Source: Adlercreutzia shanghongiae
GTDB taxonomy: Bacteria > Actinomycetota > Coriobacteriia > Coriobacteriales > Eggerthellaceae
Assembly (NCBI RefSeq): GCF_035830635.1
Contig: NZ_JAYMFI010000013.1
Span: forward strand, 1 to 64,000
DNA: 64,000 bases
Reading direction: 5' to 3'
Shown here piece after piece: positions 7,746 through 15,950 of this stretch (positions within the stretch are counted from its first letter, which is position 1; every line of letters starts with the position of its first letter). The notes beneath the pieces were generated by a model. That model made no database searches. It was not told the DNA's origin and worked only from the letters and a program-made list of their open reading frames with translations. The position numbers and the translations under genes were made by a program.

Positions 7746-9122
7746 GTGGCTGGAATGGGTTTACTTGGGAAGCGTGTTGCCTTTGGCGCGTTGGCGGCGG
7801 TTTTGGCGTTAGGGCTGTGCGCGTGCAAGGGTGGCAGCGACCAGAATGGGGCGCCTGCGGAAGCGCCCGCAGCGTCTTCAGAGGATAAGGCGGCGCAGTT
7901 CGCGGATTTCCAGGAGTTGATGTCGTCGCAGGCCGACAATTATACCTACGACTATCGCGAGACCTACACGCTTGATAATGGCTCTTGGACCGAGGAGAGC
8001 GTGTCGTCTTTGACTGTGGCTTGTGATGACGCGGGCGATGTCAGCTACCAGCATGTGACGTATCTTCCTGAGGATTCCGTGCTTGCCGGCCTCGAGCAAT
8101 ACTTCGTGGGCGAAAAGGTGATTGAGGTCAACGGTGAAATAGTGACGGATGTGTCCATCGAGTACGCAGATGATTTGGTCGAGATGGACATGGCGGAATT
8201 CTGTCCGGCCGGAAAGGTGGAGTATTCGGCCGAAACGCTTTCCGATGTGGCGCAAAGCGATGACGGCGTCACCTATAGTTTTGCATTCGCGGGTCCCGAG
8301 CAGGTGCCCGACGATATGGGTATGGTGAGTGATGTTGAAAGCGCTCAGGTATCGGTGCGCTTCAACGGTGAAGGCGTTCTTGTGCAGCAGACGTTTGATG
8401 CCTCGGGAACGGCGAACGGCATCGACGAAGCGTTCAGCGTGACGACTTCGGGCACTATTGACTTCAGCAAGTGGGGTGAGACGGACGTGCCCGAGGCGCC
8501 CGAGCCCTCGTCGGTTATGACGAGCACGGATCTTGCGGCGACTCAGAAGGCGGCTGCGGAAAGCGTCGCTGCGCTGCCGGACAATCTGACGTGCGTCACA
8601 GAATCTGAGGTTGTCGTGAACGGTGAATCCCAGGCTCTTGTGCACGCGGAAGTTCTGCGCAACGGGCGCGATGCCGTGCTGTACGTGGAAACCGACGGGA
8701 ACGAGGATGAGGCTTTGCTCACGTTCTTCCAGGGCGACGAGAACATGGTGTTCCAGGGCGATCAGTTCGTATCGAAAGGCGAGGGCGGTCTGCCGGAGGA
8801 CTCCACCGGCACAGAGCAGGCTCTCGCGCTGATTGATTATGCCGATACGGGTTATACCTACGACGGTTATGGCCTGACCGAGTATGCGTTCATCGTGGAC
8901 GGAAGCGCTTTGCCGGCTGATATGAGTTTCGATGGAGTTGAAAGCGTGGATAGCATCACGCTGGAATACTGGGTTAATCCCGATGGAAGCTTGTACGAGG
9001 TGTATATGGCGGTCAATGGGGTCACGCCGGACGCGCAGGGGGGCGAACCCGTTGTTATGTCTGTCACGGCATCCTATTCCGACCTGGGGACCACTGAGGT
9101 GCCCTCCATGCCCGAGGCGTGA
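7746..9122 (+). CDS. Secreted lipoprotein of unknown function with a duplicated domain
   Basis: 458 residues from GTG 7746, behind GGGAGGGA. The N-terminus is a lipoprotein signal (MAGMGLLGKRVAFGALAAVL, then lipobox LCAC), so the mature protein is lipid-anchored outside the membrane. An acidic Ala/Pro/Glu linker follows. The rest looks like two related beta-rich halves. Each has a YTYD.. strand (NYTYDYRETYTL near residue 60; GYTYDGYGLTEYAF near 380), a VE(S/Y)-rich strand and a terminal TGTIDFSKWGETDVPEAPE or TASYSDLGTTEVPSMPE. The closing (W/L)G-TTEVP-P motif in both halves supports an internal duplication. No enzymatic motif is seen and the family is not recognised. Confidence 0.75.
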   Translation: MAGMGLLGKRVAFGALAAVLALGLCACKGGSDQNGAPAEAPAASSEDKAAQFADFQELMSSQADNYTYDYRETYTLDNGSWTEESVSSLTVACDDAGDVSYQHVTYLPEDSVLAGLEQYFVGEKVIEVNGEIVTDVSIEYADDLVEMDMAEFCPAGKVEYSAETLSDVAQSDDGVTYSFAFAGPEQVPDDMGMVSDVESAQVSVRFNGEGVLVQQTFDASGTANGIDEAFSVTTSGTIDFSKWGETDVPEAPEPSSVMTSTDLAATQKAAAESVAALPDNLTCVTESEVVVNGESQALVHAEVLRNGRDAVLYVETDGNEDEALLTFFQGDENMVFQGDQFVSKGEGGLPEDSTGTEQALALIDYADTGYTYDGYGLTEYAFIVDGSALPADMSFDGVESVDSITLEYWVNPDGSLYEVYMAVNGVTPDAQGGEPVVMSVTASYSDLGTTEVPSMPEA

Positions 9123-9318
9123 TGGAGCGCACGGGCGATGTGAGTGGCCTTAAAATTTACCGCTTAGCAATCTGTTTCACTCTTTCTTTAGAATAGAATT
9201 TATGTTTAAAGTTATGAGAAGTGATAATATGTCAAGAAGGTCATAGAAGGTTGTTGAGCACGCCGCGTAGGCAAAGGATTGGTGGCGCTATTGCGGGGTG
9301 AAGAGAGAGGAGATTAGG

Positions 9319-9576
9319 ATGCCGATTGTCACGCGATTGAAGATGGTGATGAAGAGGCGCGGCGTCGGGGCCAGCGAGCTGGCCGAAAAGGTCGGCCGAT
9401 CTCCGGTCAACATTTCACATTTGCGCTGCGGACATGCGCGGGGAATCCGCATTGACCTTCTAGAGAAACTTTGTCGCGAGCTGCACTGTCAGCCGGGCGA
9501 CTTGCTCGTATACGAGTCAGCGGACTCTGCAGCTGACAGCCGGGATGTCGACTCGTCAAAGGGGGAGCTGGGGTAG
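9319..9576 (+). CDS. XRE/Cro-type helix-turn-helix regulator
   Basis: 85 residues from ATG 9319, behind GAGAGGAGA. Residues 1-65 form one HTH_3/XRE domain: MPIVTRLKMVMKRRGVGASE, then ELAEKVGRSPVNISHLRCG and LEKLCRELHCQPGDLLVY. The latter matches the short Cro/C1-type class (YozG-like) of stand-alone DNA-binding proteins. The C-terminal 20 residues are Ser/Asp-rich and probably disordered. It stands alone behind an AT-rich 190-base upstream region with a possible -10 (TAATAT) near 9224. Target genes unknown. Confidence 0.75.
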   Translation: MPIVTRLKMVMKRRGVGASELAEKVGRSPVNISHLRCGHARGIRIDLLEKLCRELHCQPGDLLVYESADSAADSRDVDSSKGELG

Positions 9577-9646
9577 GCCGCGGGCCGAAAGCGGCGCGGC
9601 TTGCGGGGGGTCGCAATGCGACTTTGTCGTGAGGCCGGGGCGTTTT

Positions 9647-9690
9647 GCGGGAGGTGCGCAACGAGACTTCCCGCCGTCGTTTCTGCGACT
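9647..9690 (+). repeat. REP-like intergenic repeat, copy A
   Basis: GCGGGAGG, then ACGAGACTTCCCGCCGTCGT and TTCTGCGACTT. Bases 9661-9686 match the reverse complement of 19918-19943 at 25 of 26 positions. GCGGGA and TCCCGC can pair as a short stem. It lies between the XRE gene and the Rpn gene. Confidence 0.6.
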
Positions 9691-9736
9691 TTGAGGGCGT
9701 AGGCTGTCTTTCCAGACCAAGAGGAAGGATTGGCCC

Positions 9737-10675
9737 ATGGACGAGCCGCGTAATCTGCGTTTTCACGAATGGCCCATGTTCAACCAAGTCATGACCGATG
9801 AGCACGATATATGTCGTCGCATTTTGGAGGTCGTGCTTGGTCAGCCCGTCGATCGGGTAGAGAGCGTTGAAACGGAGAAGGCGCTTGAGCCGAGGCTTGG
9901 CGCCAAGGGCGTTCGCCTTGATGCCTATGCGCGCACGACGGGCGCTGTTTACGATGTGGAGATTCAAGCTTACGCTATGCGGTCTCTTGGACGGCGCATG
10001 CGCTATTACCAATCCATCATGGATTCGTCTGAGCTCAAACGCGGGCAGCGCTATCAAGACCTCGTTGAAAGCTACATCGTGTTCATATGCACTGAGGATC
10101 AATTTGGGACGGGGCTTCCTGTCTATCATTTCGAGATGAAATGCTGCGAGGACGATGCACTTGATGTGCGCCACGGATTTCAGTGGCTTGTCTTGAACGC
10201 TTCTGCCTGGGAGTTGTTGCCCGAAGGACGCTTGCGCAGTCTGCTAAGATACGTGGTGACCGAGGAAAAAGACGGCGATTCGCTCGTGGACGATATCGCA
10301 GCGGCGGTTGCGCGGGCCAATGGCAGTGCTGTCTGGAGGCAGAAGGGTTTGGATATGCTGACCTATATCGAAGATGCCAGGATTCAAGCAGAGCTGATTG
10401 CCGAAGAGGGCTACCGGGACGGCATGAAACGGGGTCTGGAGGAGGGCCGCGAGGTGGGCCGCGAGGTGGGCCGCGCAGAGGGCCGCGAGGAGGGCCGCGA
10501 GGAGGGCCGCGAGGAGGGCCGTTCTGAGGGGCTTCGGGAGGGGGCGCAGCAGGCCGAGAAGCGCATGGGCGCGCTCATCGCCCGACTGATTGAAGAGAAC
10601 CGAACCGAAGAAGTCGCGCTCGTCGCTGTTGACCCCGAAAGGCGCGAGGCTCTCTACAGGGAGTTTGGCCTCTGA
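9737..10675 (+). CDS. Rpn-family recombination-promoting nuclease / PD-(D/E)XK putative transposase
   Basis: 312 residues from ATG 9737 behind AGAGGAAGG. The N-terminal two thirds match the Rpn/transposase_31-like PD-(D/E)XK family: FNQVMTDEHDICRRILEVVL, D62 in GVRLDAYA and the E75-I-Q77 of YDVEIQAY, followed by RMRYYQSIMD and a YIVFICTEDQFG strand. Such proteins nick DNA and promote RecA-independent recombination. Residues ~225-270 are a helical tail built of near-perfect EGREEGRE/VGREVGRE repeats encoded by a 12-base repeat (10440-10525), a feature common in this family and prone to length change by slippage. It lies alone between two small regulators. Confidence 0.85.
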   Translation: MDEPRNLRFHEWPMFNQVMTDEHDICRRILEVVLGQPVDRVESVETEKALEPRLGAKGVRLDAYARTTGAVYDVEIQAYAMRSLGRRMRYYQSIMDSSELKRGQRYQDLVESYIVFICTEDQFGTGLPVYHFEMKCCEDDALDVRHGFQWLVLNASAWELLPEGRLRSLLRYVVTEEKDGDSLVDDIAAAVARANGSAVWRQKGLDMLTYIEDARIQAELIAEEGYRDGMKRGLEEGREVGREVGRAEGREEGREEGREEGRSEGLREGAQQAEKRMGALIARLIEENRTEEVALVAVDPERREALYREFGL

Positions 10676-10721
10676 TGTCAATGGGCCGTAGCTCGAGTCG
10701 CCGATTCACGGAGCTCAAAGA

Positions 10722-10949
10722 TTAAAACTTCACGAGGTGGTTGAATGGGACGTCGAGAGCATCGGCTATTTCGATATATTTGACGATGCCCGTGTTGTGC
10801 TTACCCGCCTCAATGCGTGCGATGACTGCCTGGTCAGTGTTCACCATGAGCGCTAGCTTCTTTTGCGAAAGCTTTTGAGCAATGCGCTGCATCCGAATCT
10901 GCTGACCCAGCTGATAAATGCGATCTTGTACGTCGTCTGTCTCGTCCAT
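10722..10949 (-). CDS. XRE-family transcriptional regulator
   Basis: 75 residues, minus strand, essentially one HTH: LGQQIRMQRIAQKLSQKKLA, LMVNTDQAVIARIEAGKHN, IADALDVPFNHLVKF. It is convergent with the Rpn gene and divergent from pyrH. A perfect inverted repeat 30 bases upstream of its start (10979-10997) is a likely autoregulatory operator. Small single-domain regulators of this type often pair with a toxin, but no partner ORF is seen next to it. Confidence 0.75.
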   Translation of the reverse strand: MDETDDVQDRIYQLGQQIRMQRIAQKLSQKKLALMVNTDQAVIARIEAGKHNTGIVKYIEIADALDVPFNHLVKF

Positions 10950-10978
10950 GACTCAAAGAGTATGGCGATGTTTAATCA

Positions 10979-10997
10979 GTCATATGTCGAATATGAC
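10979..10997 (-). promoter_or_regulatory. Palindromic operator candidate for the XRE regulator
   Basis: GTCATAT - gtcga - ATATGAC, perfect 7-base arms. A further weaker outer symmetry exists (AGTCAT ... ATGACT). It is located 30-48 bases upstream of the regulator start in AT-rich DNA where its promoter should be. Confidence 0.55.
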
Positions 10998-11169
10998 ATG
11001 ACTACGTCCTTTTTGCAGAAAATTCGAGCATTTGCGTACAAGAATCAGAGGAATGCGATGTGCGGCTCCGCTATTTCTTTGCTCTTGGCGCGCTGACGTT
11101 ATGTTGACGGAGCACTTCGGGTAATATGTATCCGTTTACAGTAATCCTGCCGACGAAGGGATGAACTCG

Positions 11170-11886
11170 ATGGCGAACGAATACAAGTACGACCGCGTGC
11201 TGCTCAAGCTGTCCGGCGAGGCGCTTGCTGGCGATCAGGGCTATGGCATCGACCCGAAGGTGGTTGACGACTTGGCTGAAGAGATTGCTGAAATCATCCA
11301 CGACGGCGTGCAGCTGGCCATTGTCGTCGGCGGCGGCAACATCTTCCGCGGCCTGGCCGGATCGGCTGAGGGCATGGACCGCTCCCAGGCCGACTACATC
11401 GGCATGCTCGCCACGGTGATGAACGCCCTGGCGCTGCAGGACGCCTTCGAGCGTCACGGCATTTTCTCTCGTGTGCAGAGCGCCATCAACATGCAAGAAG
11501 TGTCCGAGCCCTATATTCGTCGTCGCGCCATCCGCCATCTTGAGAAGGGCCGCGTGGTCATTTTGGCCGCGGGCACCGGCAACCCCTATTTCACGACCGA
11601 TACGACGGCGGCCCTGCGCGCTTGCGAACTGGATGTCGATTGCGTCATGAAGGCCACCAAGGTGGACGGCGTTTACGATGCCGACCCGATGAAAAACCCC
11701 GACGCCCATCGCTTCGATCGCATCAGCTACATGGACGTGCTGAGCCAGGGGCTCCACGTTATGGACGCCACGGCCACGTCGCTTTGCATGGACAACGACG
11801 TGCCCATGATTGTCTTTGACCTCACCAAGCCCGGCAACATCAAGGCTGCCCTGCAGGGCGAGCCGGTGGGCACGGTCGTCGAGTAG
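11170..11886 (+). CDS. pyrH: UMP kinase
   Basis: 238 residues from ATG 11170 (GAAGGG ends nine bases upstream; ATG 11161 is too close to it). It phosphorylates UMP to UDP with ATP, in de novo pyrimidine synthesis. Hexameric amino-acid-kinase-fold markers are present: RVLLKLSGEAL, VVGGGNIFRG, the GMLATVMNAL helix, ILAAGTGNPYFTTDTTAALRA, and MKATKVDGVYDADP. It starts the conserved block pyrH-frr-uppS-cdsA-dxr. In many bacteria rpsB-tsf lie upstream; here accessory DNA does, so the chromosomal core resumes at this point. Confidence 0.96.
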   Translation: MANEYKYDRVLLKLSGEALAGDQGYGIDPKVVDDLAEEIAEIIHDGVQLAIVVGGGNIFRGLAGSAEGMDRSQADYIGMLATVMNALALQDAFERHGIFSRVQSAINMQEVSEPYIRRRAIRHLEKGRVVILAAGTGNPYFTTDTTAALRACELDVDCVMKATKVDGVYDADPMKNPDAHRFDRISYMDVLSQGLHVMDATATSLCMDNDVPMIVFDLTKPGNIKAALQGEPVGTVVE

Positions 11887-11995
11887 CTGGCCGCGCCGAC
11901 GCGGCCTAGGGTGCGCGGACGTCAGCAGGCCGGCATCCCTGTTTTGGAAGACTTTAGGGACAAGGTGTCCCTTGACGATTAGGGAGGAAACCCTC

Positions 11996-12559
11996 ATGGC
12001 AGATATCGATGAGATCTTGATGGGCGCCGAGGAGCGCATGGAAAAGGCCCTCGCGGCCCTGAAGGAGAACTTCGGCGGCGTGCGCACCGGTCGCGCTAAC
12101 GCCATGGTGCTTGATCGCATCAAGGTCGATTACTATGGTGTGCCCACGCCCATCAACCAGATGGCCGGCGTGAAGGTGCCCGAGGCCCACCTGCTGGTTA
12201 TCGAGCCTTGGGACAAGGGCGTGCTGCGCGCCATCGAGCAGGCCATCTTGGAGAGCGACTTGGGCGTGACGCCGAACAACGACGGCTCGGTCATTCGCCT
12301 GCCGTTCCCGAGCCTTACCGAGGAGCGTCGTCGCGATTTGGTGAAGCAGTGCAAGACCTACGCGGAGGAAGCTCGCGTGGCCGTGCGCAACGCTCGTCGC
12401 GATGCCAACTCTGCCGTGGAAAAGGCCGTGAAGAACGACAACCTTCCCGAGGACGAGTCTAAGCGTGCCGAAGCTGAGATCCAGAAGATGACTGACAAGT
12501 ACGTCGCCGAGGTGGACGAGGCCCTGAAAAAGAAGGAAGCCGAGGTCATGGAGATTTAA
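11996..12559 (+). CDS. frr: Ribosome recycling factor
   Basis: 187 residues, the standard length, from ATG 11996 behind AGGGAGGA. With EF-G it splits post-termination ribosomes. Typical blocks: GGVRTGRANAMVLDRIKVDY, YGVPTPINQMA, NNDGSVIRLPFPSLTEERRR and KTYAEEARVAVRNARRDAN. It lies 109 bases after pyrH and 24 before uppS, probably the same operon. Confidence 0.96.
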   Translation: MADIDEILMGAEERMEKALAALKENFGGVRTGRANAMVLDRIKVDYYGVPTPINQMAGVKVPEAHLLVIEPWDKGVLRAIEQAILESDLGVTPNNDGSVIRLPFPSLTEERRRDLVKQCKTYAEEARVAVRNARRDANSAVEKAVKNDNLPEDESKRAEAEIQKMTDKYVAEVDEALKKKEAEVMEI

Positions 12560-12583
12560 TCTCTGCGACAGAGACGATGTGCT

Positions 12584-13363
12584 ATGGCAAAGCCGCTGGA
12601 CTACATATTCCCAAATCCGCCTGCGGGGCTCGACCCGCGGGCGCTTGATTTGGAGAGAATACCCGAATCAGTTGCCGTCATCATGGACGGCAACGGGCGT
12701 TGGGCGAAAAAGCGCGCGCTGAATCGCCTGAAGGGCCACAAAGCTGGCATCGAGGCGGTGCGCGAGACTATCCGGTGCGCGTCGGACCTAGGTGTCAAGT
12801 ACCTGACGATCTACTCCTTTTCTACGGAGAATTGGAAGCGTCCGGAAGACGAGGTCGTGGGTCTTATGGACCTGTTCGCCAAGACCATGCTGGCCGAGGT
12901 TGATGGGCTTCATGAGGAAGGCGTGCGCGTGCGCACCATCGGCGATTTGTCCATGTTGCCCCAGGAAACGCGTGACGCCTTCGGCGAAGCATGGGAAAAG
13001 ACGCGCGACAACGACGGCATGACGTTGGTGGTGGCTGTGAACTACGGCGGACGCCAAGAGATTCTTCGGGCCTGCGAGGCTTGCATGCGTCGTGCGGCGC
13101 TTGTTGCCGAGGCGGGCGGTGAGGTTGAGGCGCCGACAGAGGAAATGTTCGAGGAGGGCCTCTATACGTTCGGCATGCCTGATCCTGACGTGGTCATCCG
13201 CACATCGGGGGAGATGCGCGTCTCTAATTTCCTACTGTGGCAAATTGCTTACTCCGAGTTCGTGGTTACTGATGTGCTGTGGCCCGATTTCAACCGCTAC
13301 ACCTTTCTGGAGTGCTTGCTGGATTACCAGGGGCGCGATCGTCGTTTCGGGGGCGTGGCCTAA
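12584..13363 (+). CDS. uppS: Undecaprenyl diphosphate synthase (cis-prenyltransferase)
   Basis: 259 residues. It condenses isopentenyl diphosphate onto farnesyl diphosphate to make the C55 lipid carrier for cell-wall synthesis. Motifs: VAVIMDGNGRWAKKR (catalytic Asp and phosphate-binding loop), GHKAGIEAVRE, TIYSFSTENWKRP, VVAVNYGGRQEI, and DVVIRTSGEMRVSNFLLWQ followed by YSEF and WPDF. Its stop abuts the ATG of cdsA with no gap, indicating translational coupling. No strong ribosome site is visible before ATG 12584. Confidence 0.95.
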   Translation: MAKPLDYIFPNPPAGLDPRALDLERIPESVAVIMDGNGRWAKKRALNRLKGHKAGIEAVRETIRCASDLGVKYLTIYSFSTENWKRPEDEVVGLMDLFAKTMLAEVDGLHEEGVRVRTIGDLSMLPQETRDAFGEAWEKTRDNDGMTLVVAVNYGGRQEILRACEACMRRAALVAEAGGEVEAPTEEMFEEGLYTFGMPDPDVVIRTSGEMRVSNFLLWQIAYSEFVVTDVLWPDFNRYTFLECLLDYQGRDRRFGGVA

Positions 13364-14560
13364 ATGCGCGGCGGCATCTCCGAAGACGAGAAGAAAGATC
13401 GTGCGCGCCGTGCGCGGGAGCGCCTGCGCCAGGGCGACCACGGGCACCGCGTGCGCCGCGAAGAGCGCGCCGACGGCGCTCGCCCGGGCATAAAGGAGCC
13501 CGCGGGCGAGGGTCCCGAAGAGCGGACGCGTTTGCTCGACCGGCTGCAGCCTGACGAGAATCGCGAGCTGCCTCCTATTGTGTGGGATGCCGAGTCGGCC
13601 CCCGACGGGCCGCCCTGGCACTACGATTTGTCCGAGGAAGAGCGTGCGGCTCGCGAGGAAAAGCGCGAGACGCGCCAAGAGAAGCGCGATCGCCTAAAGC
13701 AAAAGGCGCTTGACAAGACGCCGGACAAGCTGAGAAACCCCTCCGATTTGCAAGTGCGCTTCCGCACGGGCGTCGTGTATACGGCCGTCACGGTAATCTG
13801 CGTGTTGGCGGGCAATATCCCCATGGTGGTCATGCTTATGGCCGTAGCCGGCATCTGCGCAGGGGAGTTTTTCTACATGCTGCGCTCCGACGCCAAGCTG
13901 CCCAACGAGATGCTCGGCATTATCGCGGCGGTGCTCTATCCGCTCAGTGTGTATGTGGCTGGACTCGTGGGCGCTATGCTTGTGAGCCTCGCCCTGCTGC
14001 TGGCCCTTTTGGTCTGGTACGTCTTCTGGCTGCGAGCGCGCATTCCCGATGTGGGCGTGAGCTTCTTCGGGGCGGCCTATACGGGTCTTCTGCTTTGCGG
14101 CCTTATTGTGATTCGCGTATCGCTGCCCGCTCCCTGGGGCGGTATATGTGTATTGCTGCTGTTCTTGTCGGTGTGGGCTAACGATGCCTTTGCCTATTTG
14201 GTGGGCAGCAAGATTGGCAAGCATAAGCTGGCGCCGCGTACGAGCCCGAAGAAGAGTTGGGAGGGCTTTATCGCGGGTCTTGTGGGCGCGGTGGTGTTCT
14301 GGTGCCTGATGACGCTGGTCCCCGGCGTTTCCATGAGCATTCCCCAGGCTATCGTGTTCGGCATCATCTCGGGATGCATGGGCGTTCTGGGCGATTTGGC
14401 CGAAAGCCGCATCAAGCGCAATTCGGGCTTCAAGGACTCGGGCACCATTATGCCGGGTCATGGCGGCCTGCTCGATCGCAGCGATTCGCTGTTCCTAACC
14501 TCTATTACCGCTGCCATCTTATTGGTGGTGGGCGGTTGCATTCCCTACGCTATTTTCTAG
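13364..14560 (+). CDS. cdsA: Phosphatidate cytidylyltransferase with long charged N-terminal extension
   Basis: 398 residues. It makes CDP-diacylglycerol from CTP and phosphatidic acid in the membrane. Residues ~135-398 contain about eight membrane helices and the signature WANDAFAYLVGSKIGKHKL, SPKKSWEG, then GDLAESRIKRNSGFKDSG and PGHGGLLDRSDSL. Residues 1-~125 are not part of the normal enzyme (usually ~270 residues): a hydrophilic Arg/Glu-rich segment (RRARERLRQGDHGHRVRREE; REEKRETRQEKRDRLKQKAL) likely cytosolic and helical. The ATG follows directly on the uppS stop. Confidence 0.93.
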   Translation: MRGGISEDEKKDRARRARERLRQGDHGHRVRREERADGARPGIKEPAGEGPEERTRLLDRLQPDENRELPPIVWDAESAPDGPPWHYDLSEEERAAREEKRETRQEKRDRLKQKALDKTPDKLRNPSDLQVRFRTGVVYTAVTVICVLAGNIPMVVMLMAVAGICAGEFFYMLRSDAKLPNEMLGIIAAVLYPLSVYVAGLVGAMLVSLALLLALLVWYVFWLRARIPDVGVSFFGAAYTGLLLCGLIVIRVSLPAPWGGICVLLLFLSVWANDAFAYLVGSKIGKHKLAPRTSPKKSWEGFIAGLVGAVVFWCLMTLVPGVSMSIPQAIVFGIISGCMGVLGDLAESRIKRNSGFKDSGTIMPGHGGLLDRSDSLFLTSITAAILLVVGGCIPYAIF

Positions 14561-14611
14561 CGGGCCGCAAAACTGGCCCAAACGAGTTGCCGGTGTTGGA
14601 AAGGGGCTTTT

Positions 14612-15871
14612 ATGGCCAAGCGCCGTATTGTCGTTCTCGGTTCGACCGGGTCTATCGGTACGCAGACGCTCGACGTCGTTCGTCAGCACAGCGATCGATT
14701 GGAAATTGTCGGTCTTGCCGTGCATGGCTCGATTGACCTGCTTGCCATCCAAGCTCGCGAGTTTGGCGTACGCCATGTGGCCATAGGTGATGCGTCCCTT
14801 AAGGACGATCCGCGCTGCGACGAGCTTGCGGCGCTCGTCGGTTCGCTGCCTGCTACGGCCGACGACGATGAGGTTTCGGGGGCGAGCTTTGGCGTGGGCC
14901 CTGCAGCCGTTGCGGCGCTGACCCAGCTTCCCGAGGCCGATGTTGTGGTAAACGCCCTAGTGGGAGCGGCCGGCCTGCAGGCAAGCTACGCGACGCTTGC
15001 GGCGGGCAAGGTGCTCGCCTTGGCCAACAAAGAGTCTCTCGTCGTAGGGGGCGACCTCATCATGCCCCTGGCCGCTCGCGTCGACGCGGCTCGTCGCGCA
15101 GCGGGCGTGGCGCCGGCGACGGGTCCTGCCGGTGCGCTCATGCCCATCGATTCCGAGCACGGCGCCATCTACCAGTGCCTGCTGGGGGAGAACCCGCGCG
15201 AGGTTTCGAAGCTGTGGGTTACTGCTTCGGGCGGTCCGTTTCGCGGCAAGAAGGCCGAGGAGCTGGAGCAGGTGACACCGGCTCAAGCGTTGGCCCATCC
15301 CACGTGGAACATGGGCGCCAAGATATCTATCGACTCATCGACGCTCATGAACAAGGGCCTCGAGGTTATAGAGGCGCACCATCTTTTCGCCATGCCCTAC
15401 GAGAAGATCGAAGTGGTGGTGCAGCCCCAGAGTGCCATCCATTCCATGGTCGAGTTCACCGACGGTTCGGTGCTCGCCCACCTGGGCACGACGGATATGC
15501 GCATTCCCATTCAGTTCGCTTTGTCCTATCCCGAGCGCTGGGAGGCGCCCGTGAAGCCGCTCGATTTTAGAACACTAGGCTCTCTTGAATTCGCGGCCCC
15601 TGATACGGATACGTTCCGCTGTCTTGCTCTGGCTCGCCACGCGGGCGAGGTGGGAGGCACGTTGCCCGATGTCATGAACGCGGCCAACGAGGTGGCTGTG
15701 GCGGCGTTTCTCAAGGAGCAGATCGGATACCTCGACATCGCTCGCTGCGTCGAGGCGACCATGGACGCCCACGAGCGCGGGGGCGTCCAAGTGGTGGAAA
15801 GTCTCGAGCAGCTTGAGGCCGTCGATGCCTGGGCCCGCAGCGCGGCCCGTGTGTGGTGCGATCGTCGTTAG
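14612..15871 (+). CDS. dxr: 1-deoxy-D-xylulose 5-phosphate reductoisomerase
   Basis: 419 residues, ATG 14612 behind GGAAAGGGG. Converts DXP to MEP with NADPH, the committed step of the MEP isoprenoid pathway; ispG downstream is in the same pathway and uppS uses its product. Markers: VLGSTGSIGTQTLDVVRQ (NADPH loop), LANKESLVVGGDLI, PIDSEHGAIYQCL (metal-binding Asp/Glu), TASGGPFR, HPTWNMGAKISIDSSTLMNK and GLEVIEAHHLF. The C-terminal domain is complete. Normally rseP follows directly; here an inverted adhesin gene intervenes. Confidence 0.96.
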   Translation: MAKRRIVVLGSTGSIGTQTLDVVRQHSDRLEIVGLAVHGSIDLLAIQAREFGVRHVAIGDASLKDDPRCDELAALVGSLPATADDDEVSGASFGVGPAAVAALTQLPEADVVVNALVGAAGLQASYATLAAGKVLALANKESLVVGGDLIMPLAARVDAARRAAGVAPATGPAGALMPIDSEHGAIYQCLLGENPREVSKLWVTASGGPFRGKKAEELEQVTPAQALAHPTWNMGAKISIDSSTLMNKGLEVIEAHHLFAMPYEKIEVVVQPQSAIHSMVEFTDGSVLAHLGTTDMRIPIQFALSYPERWEAPVKPLDFRTLGSLEFAAPDTDTFRCLALARHAGEVGGTLPDVMNAANEVAVAAFLKEQIGYLDIARCVEATMDAHERGGVQVVESLEQLEAVDAWARSAARVWCDRR

Positions 15872-15907
15872 CTTGCGCGCAGCGCCCGAAGGCAGCCCTC
15901 GAAGGGC

Positions 15908-15941
15908 CGAGGGGCAGCCGAGTTAGCGGAGCCGCCCCTCG
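15908..15941. terminator. Inverted repeat between convergent dxr and adhesin genes
   Basis: CGAGGGGC (15908-15915) pairs with GCCCCTCG (15934-15941), with AGCC/GGAGC continuing the stem. No T run on either side, so termination by the classical mechanism is uncertain, but position between two convergent stops fits. Confidence 0.4.
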
Positions 15942-15950
15942 CGCAGAGAG

